From positions 7,745,461-7,809,460 of the forward strand of contig OY848919.1 in assembly GCA_963693285.1 (NCBI GenBank): a stretch of 64,000 nucleotides of DNA. The letters run 5' to 3'. Shown here piece after piece: positions 35,627-48,600 of the stretch (positions within the stretch are counted from its first letter, which is position 1; every line of letters begins with the position of its first letter). The stretch is from Xestospongia muta (Eukaryota; Porifera; Demospongiae; Haplosclerida; Petrosiidae). The position numbers and the translations under genes are program-made. The notes under the pieces were generated by a model that saw nothing but the letters and a program-made list of their open reading frames with translations, was not told the DNA's origin and searched no databases.

Positions 35627-35922
35627 CTTACCTTGTTGGTTAACTTTCCTGTAGACAGCTGAAGTTGTGTTCCATTTATCAAGAGTAGCATCATGATATG
35701 GTCGAAATCCTTTATGTATCTTTTCTATATATGACTCATAACACCTCTCTCCATTTGACCCCACCCACTGTGGAAACTGATTGCTAAATCCCATATCAGT
35801 AGTAGCACTATCATCTTCAATATTGGAACTGATCTCGTTGGATTGCGTTTCTGGCCGTTTTTTCATGAGGCAAGATTGAAGTTCAAGAAGATTATCCAAT
35901 AATGTCTGGAGAGCATGCTGAG
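35627..35922 (-). CDS. AATF: AATF most upstream exon found
   Basis: Acceptor TTTATTATAG, two bases, then QHALQTLLDNLLELQSCLM, KKRPETQSNEISSN, and later FRPYHDATLDKWN, ending QQGK before GTAGTTAC (phase 0). The ALQTLL..L.ELQ block and the Y...TL.KW block fit the AATF leucine-zipper region. No lesion. The donor is a weak one; GTAAGG six bases earlier is stronger but gives the wrong phase. Confidence 0.78.
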
Positions 35923-36659
35923 CTATAATAAATAAAAATATACATTAAAAAAATTAAGATGTACAAATTACAAAATAACTTTCCAATATAACGATTACCG
36001 TAAATCGGGAAGGTCTCATTATTAAAAAAGTTAGAACATTAAATGATGTACAAAAATTAAACACACTAATATTATTATTGCACCTGGCTCGATTGTGAAA
36101 CGGTCACGACGTACAGAAAAAGAATGGTAACTAAGCTCAAAGATAAAATATGTATCAAATTTAAAACAAAACTGGTAGGATGTAAGTACTTTAGTAGTAA
36201 GTGGATTGATGGTGTGGAGTCCATCATAACTCTGTTGAAGTTAGCAGCACATTCCTCAGGTACTAGATAACCACGCCTTAGAAAACTTACAACAACGATC
36301 ACATTGTGTGTAAGATAAAACATTCCATTCGTTTAGTTAATATATTATAAATGATAGCCAATTAATTCCTTTCAAAATACTTTGTTTAATAAATTGTAAT
36401 AAATTACTTTTTATATTTTAAGAACAAAATTTTTAGCATGAAATTGTTAGCATAAATAATCAATAAACTAGCACCACAGTCACTGGCCTCCAGCAAAACT
36501 TGTCCTTAATTCCTTATACTAGATTGTTTTGCATACAAGTCTAAAAAAGTTAGGTTATTATGAATATTTACATGAATTTTATTACTGAGTTGAAACAGGT
36601 AGTTTAAGTTCACTTCACAGTGACAAGTTTAACGCTCTTGCATGCAAATATAAAATAAT
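35923..36659. other. Upstream flank of the truncated AATF copy
   Basis: No AATF exon found here. An 82-codon minus-strand frame (36075-36323) containing YLVPEECAANFNRVMMD is open but unrecognised. The motif TACCGTAAATCGGGAA at 35996 resembles a MITE end (see that entry). Confidence 0.4.
35996..36011. mobile_element. Solo MITE-type terminal motif
   Basis: TACCGTAAATCGGGAA differs by one base from the terminal repeat of the MITE at 56422 (TACCGTATATCGGGAA). No matching inverted end was seen within the next 600 bp, so this may be a truncated element. It lies where the AATF copy loses its 5' part. Confidence 0.45.
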
Positions 36660-39600
36660 AATGGTTTGTCATTACAACTAATGATAGTATTTGTACTAAC
36701 TTGACACACTTGAATATCATATTGTCATTTACATTCAAAGTCTCCATAGCCAGCAATAAAAAGAAATGTACTAAAAAATGAAGAAATCGTCTTATTGCTG
36801 GGTGAGAAAGACACACTCACATCAAAACAAATAACGATAGTATTTGTACTAACTTGACACACTTGAATATCATATTGTCGTTTAGATCTGAAGTTTCCAT
36901 AGTCAGCAATAAGATGAAATGTACTAAAAAATGAACAAATGCTCTTATTGCTGGGCAAGGAAGACACACTCACATCAAAACGACTGACAATAGTATTTGT
37001 ACTAAATTGACACACTTGAATATCATATTGTCATTTACATTTGAAGTCTCCATAGCCAGCAATAAGATAAAATGTACTAAAAAATGAACAAATGGTCTTA
37101 TTACTGGGCGAGGAAGACATGCCCACATCAAAACGACTGACGATAGTATTTGTACTAAATTGATACACTTGAATATCATATTGTCATTGACATCTGAAGT
37201 CTCAATAGCCAGCAATAAGAGGAAATGTACTAGAAAATGAACAAATGCTCATATTGCTGGGGGAAGAAGACACATCCACATTAAAACAACTAACGATAGT
37301 ATTTGTACTAACTTGACACACTTGAATATCATATTGTCGTTTACATTCTAAGTCTCCATAGCCAGCAATAAAAAGAAATGTACTAAAAAATGAAGAAATC
37401 GTCTTATTGCTGGGTGAGAAAGACACGCTTACATCAAAACAACTAACAATAGTATTTGTACTAACTTGACACACTTGAATATTTATTGTCATTCACATTC
37501 AAAATCTCCATAGCCAGCAATAAGATGAAATGTACTAAAAAATGAACAAATGCTCTTATTGCTGGGCAAGGAAGACACGCCCACATCAACACGACTAACA
37601 ATAGTATTTGTACTAAATTGATACACTTGAATATCATATTGTCATTGACATCTGAAGTCTCAATAGCCAGCAATAAGAGGAAATGTACTAAAAAATGAAC
37701 AAATGCTCATATTGCTGGGGGAAGAAGACACATCCACATTAAAACTACTAACGACAGTATTTTTACTAACTTGACACACTTGAATATCATATTGTCGTTT
37801 ACATTCAAAGTCTCCATAGCCAGCAATAAGAGGAAATGTACTAAAAAATGAACAAATGCTCTTCTTGCTGGGCAAGGAAGACACACTCACATCAAAACAA
37901 CTAACGATAGTATTTTGTACTAACTTGACACACTTGAATATCATATTGTCATTTACATTCAAAGTCTCCATAGCCAGCAATAAAAAGAAATGTACTAAAA
38001 AATGAAGAAATCGTCTTATTGCTGGGTGAAGAAGACACACTCACATCAAAACAACTAACAATAGTATTTGTACTAACTTGACACACTTGAATATTTATTG
38101 TCATTCACATTCAAAATCTCCATAGCCAGCAATAAGATGAAATGTACTAGAAAATGAACAAATGCTCTTATTGCTGGGCAAGGAAGACACACTCACATCA
38201 AAACAACTAACGATAGTATTTTGTACTAACTTGACACACTTGAATATCATATTGTCATTTACATTCAAAGTCTCCATAGCCAGCAATAAAAAGAAATGTA
38301 CTAAAAAATGAAGAAATCGTCTTATTGCTGGGTGAGAAAGACACGCTTACATCAAAACAACTAACAATAGTATTTGTACTAACTTGACACACTTGAATAT
38401 TTATTGTCATTCACATTCAAAATCTCCATAGCCAGCAATAAGATGAAATGTACTAGAAAATGAACAAATGCTCTTATTGCTGGGCAAGGAAGACACACTC
38501 ACATCAAAACAACTAACGATAGTATTTGTACTAACTTGACACACTTGAATATCATATTGTCATTTACATTCAAAGTCTCCATAGCCAGCAATAAAAAGAA
38601 ATGTACTAAAAAATGAAGAAATCGTCTTATTGCTGGGTGAGAAAGACACGCTTACATCAAAACAACTAACAATAGTATTTGTACTAACTTGACACACTTG
38701 AATATTTATTGTCATTCACATTCAAAATCTCCATAGCCAGCAATAAGATGAAATGTACTAAAAAATGAACAAATGCTCTTATTGCTGGGGAAGGAAGACA
38801 CGTCCACATCAAAACGACTAACAATAGTATTTGTACTAAATTGATACACTTGAATATCATATTGTCATTGACATCTGAAGTCTCAATAGCCAGCAATAAG
38901 AGGAAATGTACTAAAAAATGAACAAATGCTCATATTGCTGGGGGAAGAAGACACATCCACATTAAAACTACTAACGACAGTATTTTTACTAACTTGACAC
39001 ACTTGAATATCCTATTGTCGTTTACATTCAAAGTCTCCATAGCCAGCAATAAGAGGAAATGTACTAAAAAATGAACAAATGCTCTTATTGCTGGGCAAGG
39101 AAGACACACTCACATCAAAACGACTGACAATAGTATTTGTACTAAATTGACACACTTGAATATCCTATTGTCATTTACATTTGAAGTCTCCATAGCCAGC
39201 AATAAGATAAAATGTACTAAAAAATGAACAAATGCTCTTATTGCTGGGCAAAGAAGACACACTCACATCAAAACAACTAACGATAGTATTTGTACTAACT
39301 TGACACACTTGAATATCATATTGTCATTTACATTCAAAGTCTTTATAGCCGCATTAAGAGGAAATGTAAAAAAAAATTAAGAAATGGTCTTATTGCTGGG
39401 CGAGGAAGACATGCCCACATCAAAACGACTGACGATAGTATTTGTACTAAATTGATACACTTGAATATCATATTGTCATTTACATTCAAAGTCTCCATAG
39501 CCAGCAATAAAAAGAAATGTACTAAAAAATGAAAAAAATGGTCTTATTGCTGGGTGAGAAAGACACGCTTACATCAAAACAACTAACAATAGCATTTGTA

Positions 39601-42600
39601 CTAACTTGACACACTTGAATATTTATTGTCATTCACATTCAAAATCTCCATAGCCAGCAATAAGAGAAAATGTACTAAAAAATGAACAAATGCTCATATT
39701 GCTGGGCGAGGAAGGCATGCCCACATCAAAACGACTGACAATAGTATTTGTACTAAATTGACACACTTGAATATCCTATTGACATTTACATTCAAAGTCT
39801 CCATAGCCAGCAATAAGATGAAATGTACTAAAAAATGAACAAATGCTCTTATTGCTGGGCAAGGAAGACACACCCACATCAAAACGACTGACAATAGTAT
39901 TTGTACTAAATTGACACACTTGAATATCCTATTGTCATTTACATTTGAAGTCTCCATAGCCAGCAATAAGATAAAATGTACTAAAAAATGAACAAATGCT
40001 CTTATTGCTGGGCAAAGAAGACACACTCACATCAAAACAACTAACGATAGTATTTGTACTAACTTGACACACTTGAATATCATATTGTCATTTACATTCA
40101 AAGTCTTTATAGCGAGCATTAAGAGGAAATGTAAAAAAAAATTAAGAAATGGTCTTATTGCTGGGCGAGGAAGACATGCCCACATCAAAACGACTGACGA
40201 TAGTATTTGTACTAAATTGATACACTTGAATATCATATTGTCATTTACATTCAAAGTCTCCATAGCCAGCAATAAAAAGAAATGTACTAAAAAATGAAGA
40301 AATCGTCTTATTGCTGGGTGAGAAAGACACACTTACATCAAAACAAATAACGATAGTATTTGTACTAACTTGACACACTTGAATATCATATTGTCGTTTA
40401 GATCTGAAGTTTCCATAGTCAGCAAGAAAAGAAATGTACTAAAAAATGAAGAAATGCTTTTATTGCTGGACGAGGGAGACACACTCACATCAAAACAACT
40501 GACGATAGTATTTGTACTAACTTGACAAACTTAAATATCATATTGTCGTTTACATTCAAAGTCTTTATAGCCAACAATAAGAGTAAATGTACTAAAAAAA
40601 TGAACAAATGCTCTTATTGCTGGGCGAGGAAGACACGCCCACATCAAAACGACTGACAATAGTATTTGTACTAAATTGACACACTTGAATATCATATTGT
40701 CATTTACATATGAAGTCTCCATAGCCAGCAATAAGAGGAAATGTACTAAAAATTAAGAAATGGTCTTAGTGCTGGGTGAGAAAGACACACCCACATCAAA
40801 ACAACTAACGATAGTATTTGTACTAACTTGACACACTTGAATATCATATTGTCATTTACATTCAAAGTCTTTATAGCCAGCATTAAGAGGAAATGTAAAA
40901 AAAAATTAAGAAATGGTCTTATTGCTGGGCGAGGAAGACATGCCCACATCAAAATGACTGACGATAGTATTTGTACTAAATTGATACACTTGAATATCAT
41001 ATTGTCATTGACATCTGAAGTCTCAATAGCCAGCAGTAAGAGGAAATGTACTAAAAAATGAACAAATGCTCATATTGCTGGGGGAAGAAGACACATCCAC
41101 ATTAAAACTACTAACGACAGTATTTTTACTAACTTGACACACTTGAATATCCTATTGTCATTTACATTCAAAGTCTCCATAGCCAGCAATAAGAGGAAAT
41201 GTACTAAAAAATGAACAAATGCTCTTCTTGCTGGGTGAGAAAGACACGCTTACATCAAAACAACTAACAATAGTATTTGTACTAAATTGACACACTTGAA
41301 TATTTATTGTCATTCACATTCAAAATCTCCATAGCCAGCAATAAGATGAAATGTACTAAAAAATGAACAAATGCTCTTATTGCTGGGCAAGGAAGACATG
41401 CCCACATCAAAACGACTGACAATAGTATTTGTACTAAATTGACACACTTGAATATTGTATTGTCATTTACATTTGAAGTCTCCATAGCCAGCAATAAGAT
41501 AAAATGTACTAAAAAATGAACAAATGCTCTTATTGCTGGGCAAAGAAGACACACTCACATCAAAACAACTAACGATAGTATTTGTACTAACTTGACACAC
41601 TTGAATATCATATTGTCATTTACATTCAAAGTCTTTATAGCCAGCATTAAGAGGAAATGTAAAAAAAAATTAAGAAATGGTCTTATTGCTGGGCGAGGAA
41701 GACATGCCCACATCAAAACGACTGACGATAGTATTTGTACTAAATTGATACACTTGAATATCATATTGTCATTGACATCTGAAGTCTCAATAGCCAGCAA
41801 TAAGAGGAAATGTACTAAAAAATGAACAAATGCTCATATTGCTGGGGAAAGAAGACACATCCACATTAAAACTACTAACGACAGTATTTTTACTAACTTG
41901 ACACACTTGAATATCCTATTGTCGTTTACATTCAAAGTCTCCATAGCCAGCAATAAGAGGAAATGTACTAAAAAATGAACAAATGCTCTTCTTGCTGGGC
42001 AAGGAAGACACACTCACATCAAAACAACTAATGATAGTATTTTGTACTAACTTGACACACTTGAATATCATATTGTCATTTACATTCAAAGTCTCCATAG
42101 CCAGCAATAAAATGAAATGTACTAAAAAAATGAACAAATGCTCTTATTGCTGGGCAAAGAAGACACACTCACATCAAAACAACTAACGATAGTATTTGTA
42201 CTAACTTGACACACTTGAATATCATATTGTCATTTACATTCAAAGTCTCCATAGCCAGCATTAAGAGGAAATGTAAAAAAAAATTAAGAAATGGTCTTAT
42301 TGCTGGGCGAGGAAGACATGCCCACATCAAAACGACTGACGATAGTATTTGTACTAAATTGATACACTTGAATATCATATTGTCATTTACATTCAAAGTC
42401 TCCATAGCCAGCAATAAAAAGAAATGTACTAAAAAATGAAGAAATCGTCTTATTGCTGGGTGAGAAAGACACACTTACATCAAAACAAATAACGATAGTA
42501 TTTGTACTAACTTGACACACTTGAATATCATATTGTCGTTTAGATCTGAAGTTTCCATAGTCAGCAAGAAAAGAAATGTACTAAAAAATGAAGAAATGCT

Positions 42601-45600
42601 TTTATTGCTGGACGAGGGAGACACACTCACATCAAAACAACTGACGATAGTATTTGTACTAACTTGACAAACTTAAATATCACATTGTCGTTTACATTCA
42701 AAGTCTTTATAGCCAACAATAAGAGTAAATGTACTAAAAAAATGAACAAATGCTCTTATTGCTGGGCGAGGAAGACACGCCCACATCAAAACGACTGACA
42801 ATAGTATTTGTACTAAATTGACACACTTGAATATCATATTGTCATTTACATATGAAGTCTCCATAGCCAGCAATAAGAGGAAATGTACTAAAAAATTAAG
42901 AAATGGTCTTAGTGCTGGGTGAGAAAGACACACCCACATCAAAACAACTAACGATAGTATTTGTACTAACTTGACACACTTGAATATCATATTGTCATTT
43001 ACATTCAAAGTCTTTATAGCCAGCATTAAGAGGAAATGTAAAAAAAAATTAAGAAATGGTCTTATTGCTGGGCGAGGAAGACATGCCCACATCAAAATGA
43101 CTGACGATAGTATTTGTACTAAATTGATACACTTGAATATCATATTGTCATTGACATCTGAAGTCTCAATAGCCAGCAATAAGAGGAAATGTACTAAAAA
43201 ATGAACAAATGCTCATATTGCTGGGGGAAGAAGACACATCCACATTAAAACTACTAACGACAGTATTTTTACTAACTTGACACACTTGAATATCCTATTG
43301 TTGTTTACATTGAAAGTCTCCATAGCTAGCAATAAGAGGAAATGTACTAAAAAATGAACAAATGCTCTTCTTGCTGGGCAAGGAAGACACACTCACATCA
43401 AAACAACTAATGATAGTATTTTGTACTAACTTGACACACTTGAATATCATATTGTCATTTACATTCAAAGTCTCCATAGCCAGCAATAAAATGAAATGTA
43501 CTAAAAAAATGAACAAATGCTCTTATTGCTGGGCAAAGAAGACACACTCACATCAAAACAACTAACGATAGTATTTGTACTAACTTGACACACTTGAATA
43601 TCATATTGTCATTTACATTCAAAGTCTCCATAGCCAGCAATAAAAAGAAATGTACTAAAAAATGAAGAAATCGTCTTATTGCTGGGTGAGAAAGACACGC
43701 TTACATCAAAACAAATAACAATAGTATTTGTACTAACTTGACACACTTGAATATCATATTGTCGTTTACATCTGAAGTTTCCATAGTCAGCAATAAGATA
43801 AAATGTACTAAAAAATGAACAAATGCTCTTATTGCTGGGCAAAGAAGACACACTCACATCAAAACAACTAACGATAGTATTTGTACTAACTTGACACACT
43901 TGAATATCATATTGTCATTGACATCTGAAGTCTCAATAGCCAGCAATAAGAGGAAATGTACTAAAAAATGAACAAATGCTCATATTGCTGGGGGAAGAAG
44001 ACACATCCACATTAAAACTACTAACGACAGTATTTTTACTAACTTGACACACTTGAATATCCTATTGTCGTTTACATTCAAAGTCTCCATAGCCAGCAAT
44101 AAGAGGAAATGTAATAAAAAATGAACAAATGCTCTTCTTGCTGGGCAAGGAAGACACACTCACATCAAAACAACTAACGATAGTATTTTGTACTAACTTG
44201 ACACACTTGAATATCATATTGTCATTTACATTCAAAGTCTCCATAGCCAGCAATAAAATGAAATGTACTAAAAAAATGAACAAATGCTCTTATTGCTGGG
44301 CAAAGAAGACACACTCACATCAAAACAACTAACGATAGTATTTGTACTAACTTGACACACTTGAATATCATATTGTCATTTACATTCAAAGTCTCCATAG
44401 CCAGCAATAAAATGAAATGTACTAAAAAAATGAACAAATGCTCTTATTGCTGGGCAAAGAAGACACACTCACATCAAAACAACTAACGATAGTATTTGTA
44501 CTAACTTGACACACTTGAATATCATATTGTCATTTACATTCAAAGTCTCCATAGCCAGCAATAAAAAGAAATGTACTAAAAAATGAAGAAATCGTCTTAT
44601 TGCTGGGTGAGAAAGACACGCTTACATCAAAACAAATAACGATAGTATTTGTACTAACTTGACACACTTGAATATCATATTGTCGTTTAGATCTGAAGTT
44701 TCCATAGTCAGCAATAAGATAAAATGTACTAAAAAATGAACAAATGCTCTTATTGCTGGGCAAAGAAGACACACTCACATCAAAACAACTAACAATAGTA
44801 TTTGTACTAACTTGACACACTTGAATATCATATTGTCATTGACATCTGAAGTCTCAATAGCCAGCAATAAGAGGAAATGTACTAAAAAATGAACAAATGC
44901 TCATATTGCTGGGGGAAGAAGACACATCCACATTAAAACTACTAACGACAGTATTTTTACTAACTTGACACACTTGAATATCCTATTGTCGTTTACATTC
45001 AAAGTCTCCATAGCCAGCAATAAGAGGAAATGTACTAAAAAATGAACAAATGCTCTTCTTGCTGGGCAAGGAAGACACACTCACATCAAAACAACTAACG
45101 ATAGTATTTTGTACTAACTTGACACACTTGAATATCATATTGTCATTTACATTCAAAGTCTCCATAGCCAGCAATAAAATGAAATGTACTAAAAAATGAA
45201 CAAATGCTCTTCTTGCTGGGCAAAGAAGACACACTCACATCAAAACAACTAACGATAGTATTTGTACTAACTTGACACACTTGAATATCATATTGACATT
45301 TACATTCAAAGTCTCCATAGCCAGCAATAAAAAAAAAAGTACTAAAAAATGAAGAAATCGTCTTATTGCTGGGTGAGAAAGACACGCTTACATCAAAACA
45401 ACTAACAATAGTATTTGTACTAAATTGACACACTTGAATATTTATTGTCATTCACATTCAAAATCTCCATAGCCAGCAATAAGATGAAATGTACTAAAAA
45501 ATGAACAAATGCTCTTATTGCTGGGCAAGGAAGACACACTCACATCAAAACGACTGACAATAGTATTTGTACTAAATTGACACACTTGAATATCCTATTG

Positions 45601-48600
45601 TCATTTACATTCAAAGTCTTCATAGCCAGCAATAAGAGAAAATGTACTAAAAAATGAAGAAATGGTCTTATTGCTGGGCGAGGAAGGCATGCCCACATCA
45701 AAACGACTGACAATAGTATTTGTACTAACTTGACACACTTGAATATCATATTGTCATTTACATTCAAAGTCTCCATAGCCAGCAATAAGATGAAATGTAC
45801 TAAAAAATGAACAAATGCTCTTATTGCTGGGCAAGGAAGACACACCCACATCAAAACGACTGACAATAGTATTTGTACTAAATTGACACACTTGAATATT
45901 GTATTGTCATTTACATTTGAAGTCTCCATAGCCAGCAATAAGATAAAATGTACTAAAAAATGAACAAATGCTCTTATTGCTGGGCAAAGAAGTCACACTC
46001 ACATCAAAACAACTAACGATAGTATTTGTACTAACTTGACACACTTGAATATTTATTGTCATTCACATTCAAAATCTCCATAGCCAGCAATAAGATGAAA
46101 TGTACTAAAAAATGAACAAATGCTCTTCTTGCTGGGCAAGGAAGACACACCCACATCAAAACGACTGACAATAGTATTTGTACTAAATTGACACACTTGA
46201 ATATTGTATTGTCATTTACATTTGAAGTCTCCATAGCCAGCAATAAGATAAAATGTACTAAAAAATGAACAAATGCTCTTATTGCTGGGCAAGGAAGACA
46301 CACTCACATCAAAACAACTAACGATAGTATTTGTACTAACTTGACACACTTGAATATCATATTGTCATTTACATTCAAAGTCTCCATAGCCAGCAATAAA
46401 AAGAAATGTACTAAAAAATGAAGAAATCGTCTTATTGCTGGGTGTGAAAGACACACTTACATCAAAACAAATAACGATAGTATTTGTACTAACTTGACAC
46501 ACTTGAATATCATATTGTCGTTTAGATCTGAAGTTTCCATAGTCAGCAAGAAAAGAAATGTACTAAAAAATGAAGAAATGCTTTTATTGCTGGACGAGGG
46601 AGACACACTCACATCAAAACAACTGACGATAGTATTTGTACTAACTTGACAAACTTAAATATCATATTGTCGTTTACATTCAAAGTCTTTATAGCCAACA
46701 ATAAGAGTAAATGTACTAAAAAAATGAACAAATGCTCTTATTGCTGGGCGAGGAAGACACGCCCACATCAAAACGACTGACAATAGTATTTGTACTAAAT
46801 TGACACACTTGAATATCATATTGTCATTTACATCTGAAGTCTCCATAGCCAGCAATAAGAGGAAATGTACTAAAAATTAAGAAATGGTCTTAGTGCTGGG
46901 TGAGAAAGACACACCCACATCAAAACAACTAACGATAGTATTTGTACTAACTTGACACACTTGAATATCATATTGTCATTTACATTCAAAGTCTTTATAG
47001 CCAGCATTAAGAGGAAATGTAAAAAAAAATTAAGAAATGGTCTTATTGCTGGGCAAAGAAGACACACTCATATCAAAACAACTAACGATAGTATTTGTAC
47101 TAACTTGACACACTTGAATATCATATTGTCATTTACATTCAAAGTCTCCATAGCCACCAATAAAAAGAAATGTACTAAAAAATGAAGAAATCGTCTTATT
47201 GCTGGGTGAGAAAGACACGCTTACATCAAAACAACTAACGATAGTATTTGTACTAACTTGACACACTTGAATATTTATTGTCATTCACATTCAAAATCTC
47301 CATAGCCAGCAATAAGAGGAAATGTACTAAAAAATGAACAAATGCTCTTATTGCTGGGCAAGGAAGACATGCCCACATCAAAACGACTAACAATAGTATT
47401 TGTACTAAATTGATACACTTGAATATCATATTGTCATTGACATCTGAAGTCTCAATAGCCAGCAATAAGAGGAAATGTACTAAAACTGAACAAATGCTCA
47501 TATTGCTGGGGGAAGAAGAAACATCCACATTAAAACTACTAACGACAGTATTTTTACTAACTTGACACACTTGAATATCCTATTGTCGTTTACATTCAAA
47601 GTCTCCATAGCCAGCAATAAGAGGAAATGTACTAAAAAATGAACAAATGCTCTTCTTGCTGGGCAAGGAAGACACACTCACATCAAAACAACTAACGATA
47701 GTATTTTGTACTAACTTGACACACTTGAATATCATATTGTCGTTTACATTCAAAGTCTCCATAGCCAGCAATAAAATGAAATGTACTAAAAAAATGAACA
47801 AATGCTCTTATTGCTGGGCAAAGAAGACACACTCATATCAAAACAACTAACGATAGTATTTGTACTAACTTGACACACTTGAATATCATATTGTCATTTA
47901 CATTCAAAGTCTCCATAGCCACCAATAAAAAGAAATGTACTAAAAAATGAAGAAATCGTCTTATTGCTGGGTGAGAAAGACACGCTTACATCAAAACAAC
48001 TAACGATAGTATTTGTACTAACTTGACACACTTGAATATTTATTGTCATTCACATTCAAAATCTCCATAGCCAGCAATAAGAGGAAATGTACTAAAAAAT
48101 GAACAAATGCTCTTATTGCTGGGCAAGGAAGACATGCCCACATCAAAACGACTAACAATAGTATTTGTACTAACTTGACACACTTGAATATCATATTGTC
48201 ATTTACATTCAAAGTCTCCATAGCCAGCAATAAGAGGAAATGTACTAAAAAATTAAGAAATGGTCTTATTGCTGGGCGAGGAAGGCATGCCCACATCAAA
48301 ACGACTGACAATAGTATTTGTACTAAATTGACACACTTGAATATTTATTGTCATTTACATTCAAAGTCTCCATAGCCAGCAATAAGATGAAATGTACTAA
48401 AAAATGAACAAATGCTCTTATTGCTGGGCAAGGAAGACATGCCCACATCAAAACAACTAACAATAGTATTTGTACTAACTTGACACACTTGAATATCATA
48501 TTGTCATTTACATTCAAAGTCTCCATAGCCAGCAATAAGATGAAATGTACTAAAAAATGAACAAATGCTCTTATTGCTGTGCAAGGAGGACACACCCACA

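Larger units (their letters stand above)
29278..35922 (-). pseudogene. AATF: AATF (Che-1/Bfr2) homologue, 5'-truncated and disrupted
   Basis: Five minus-strand exons: 35922-35627, 35388-35157, 34952-34888, 29761-29681 and 29401-29278. Joined phases agree (0, 0, 2, 2). They follow AATF from its leucine-zipper region through FYHQ|LLRELI, ITMGR and KASKGRKLR to the FMAPI tail and stop. AATF is a nucleolar protein of small-subunit ribosome processing and a transcription cofactor. Two lesions lie in exon 35157-35388: a TGA after RRRTQLK, where family members have a basic residue (a CGA to TGA change would explain it), and a +1 frameshift between NMHLN and DIDEEIYDD. The long acidic N-terminal part is not found; the DNA upstream is satellite from 36660. 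A pseudogene copy is most likely; sequencing error could explain the shift alone, but not the missing 5' end. Intron 29762-34887 holds two opposite-strand genes. Confidence 0.85.
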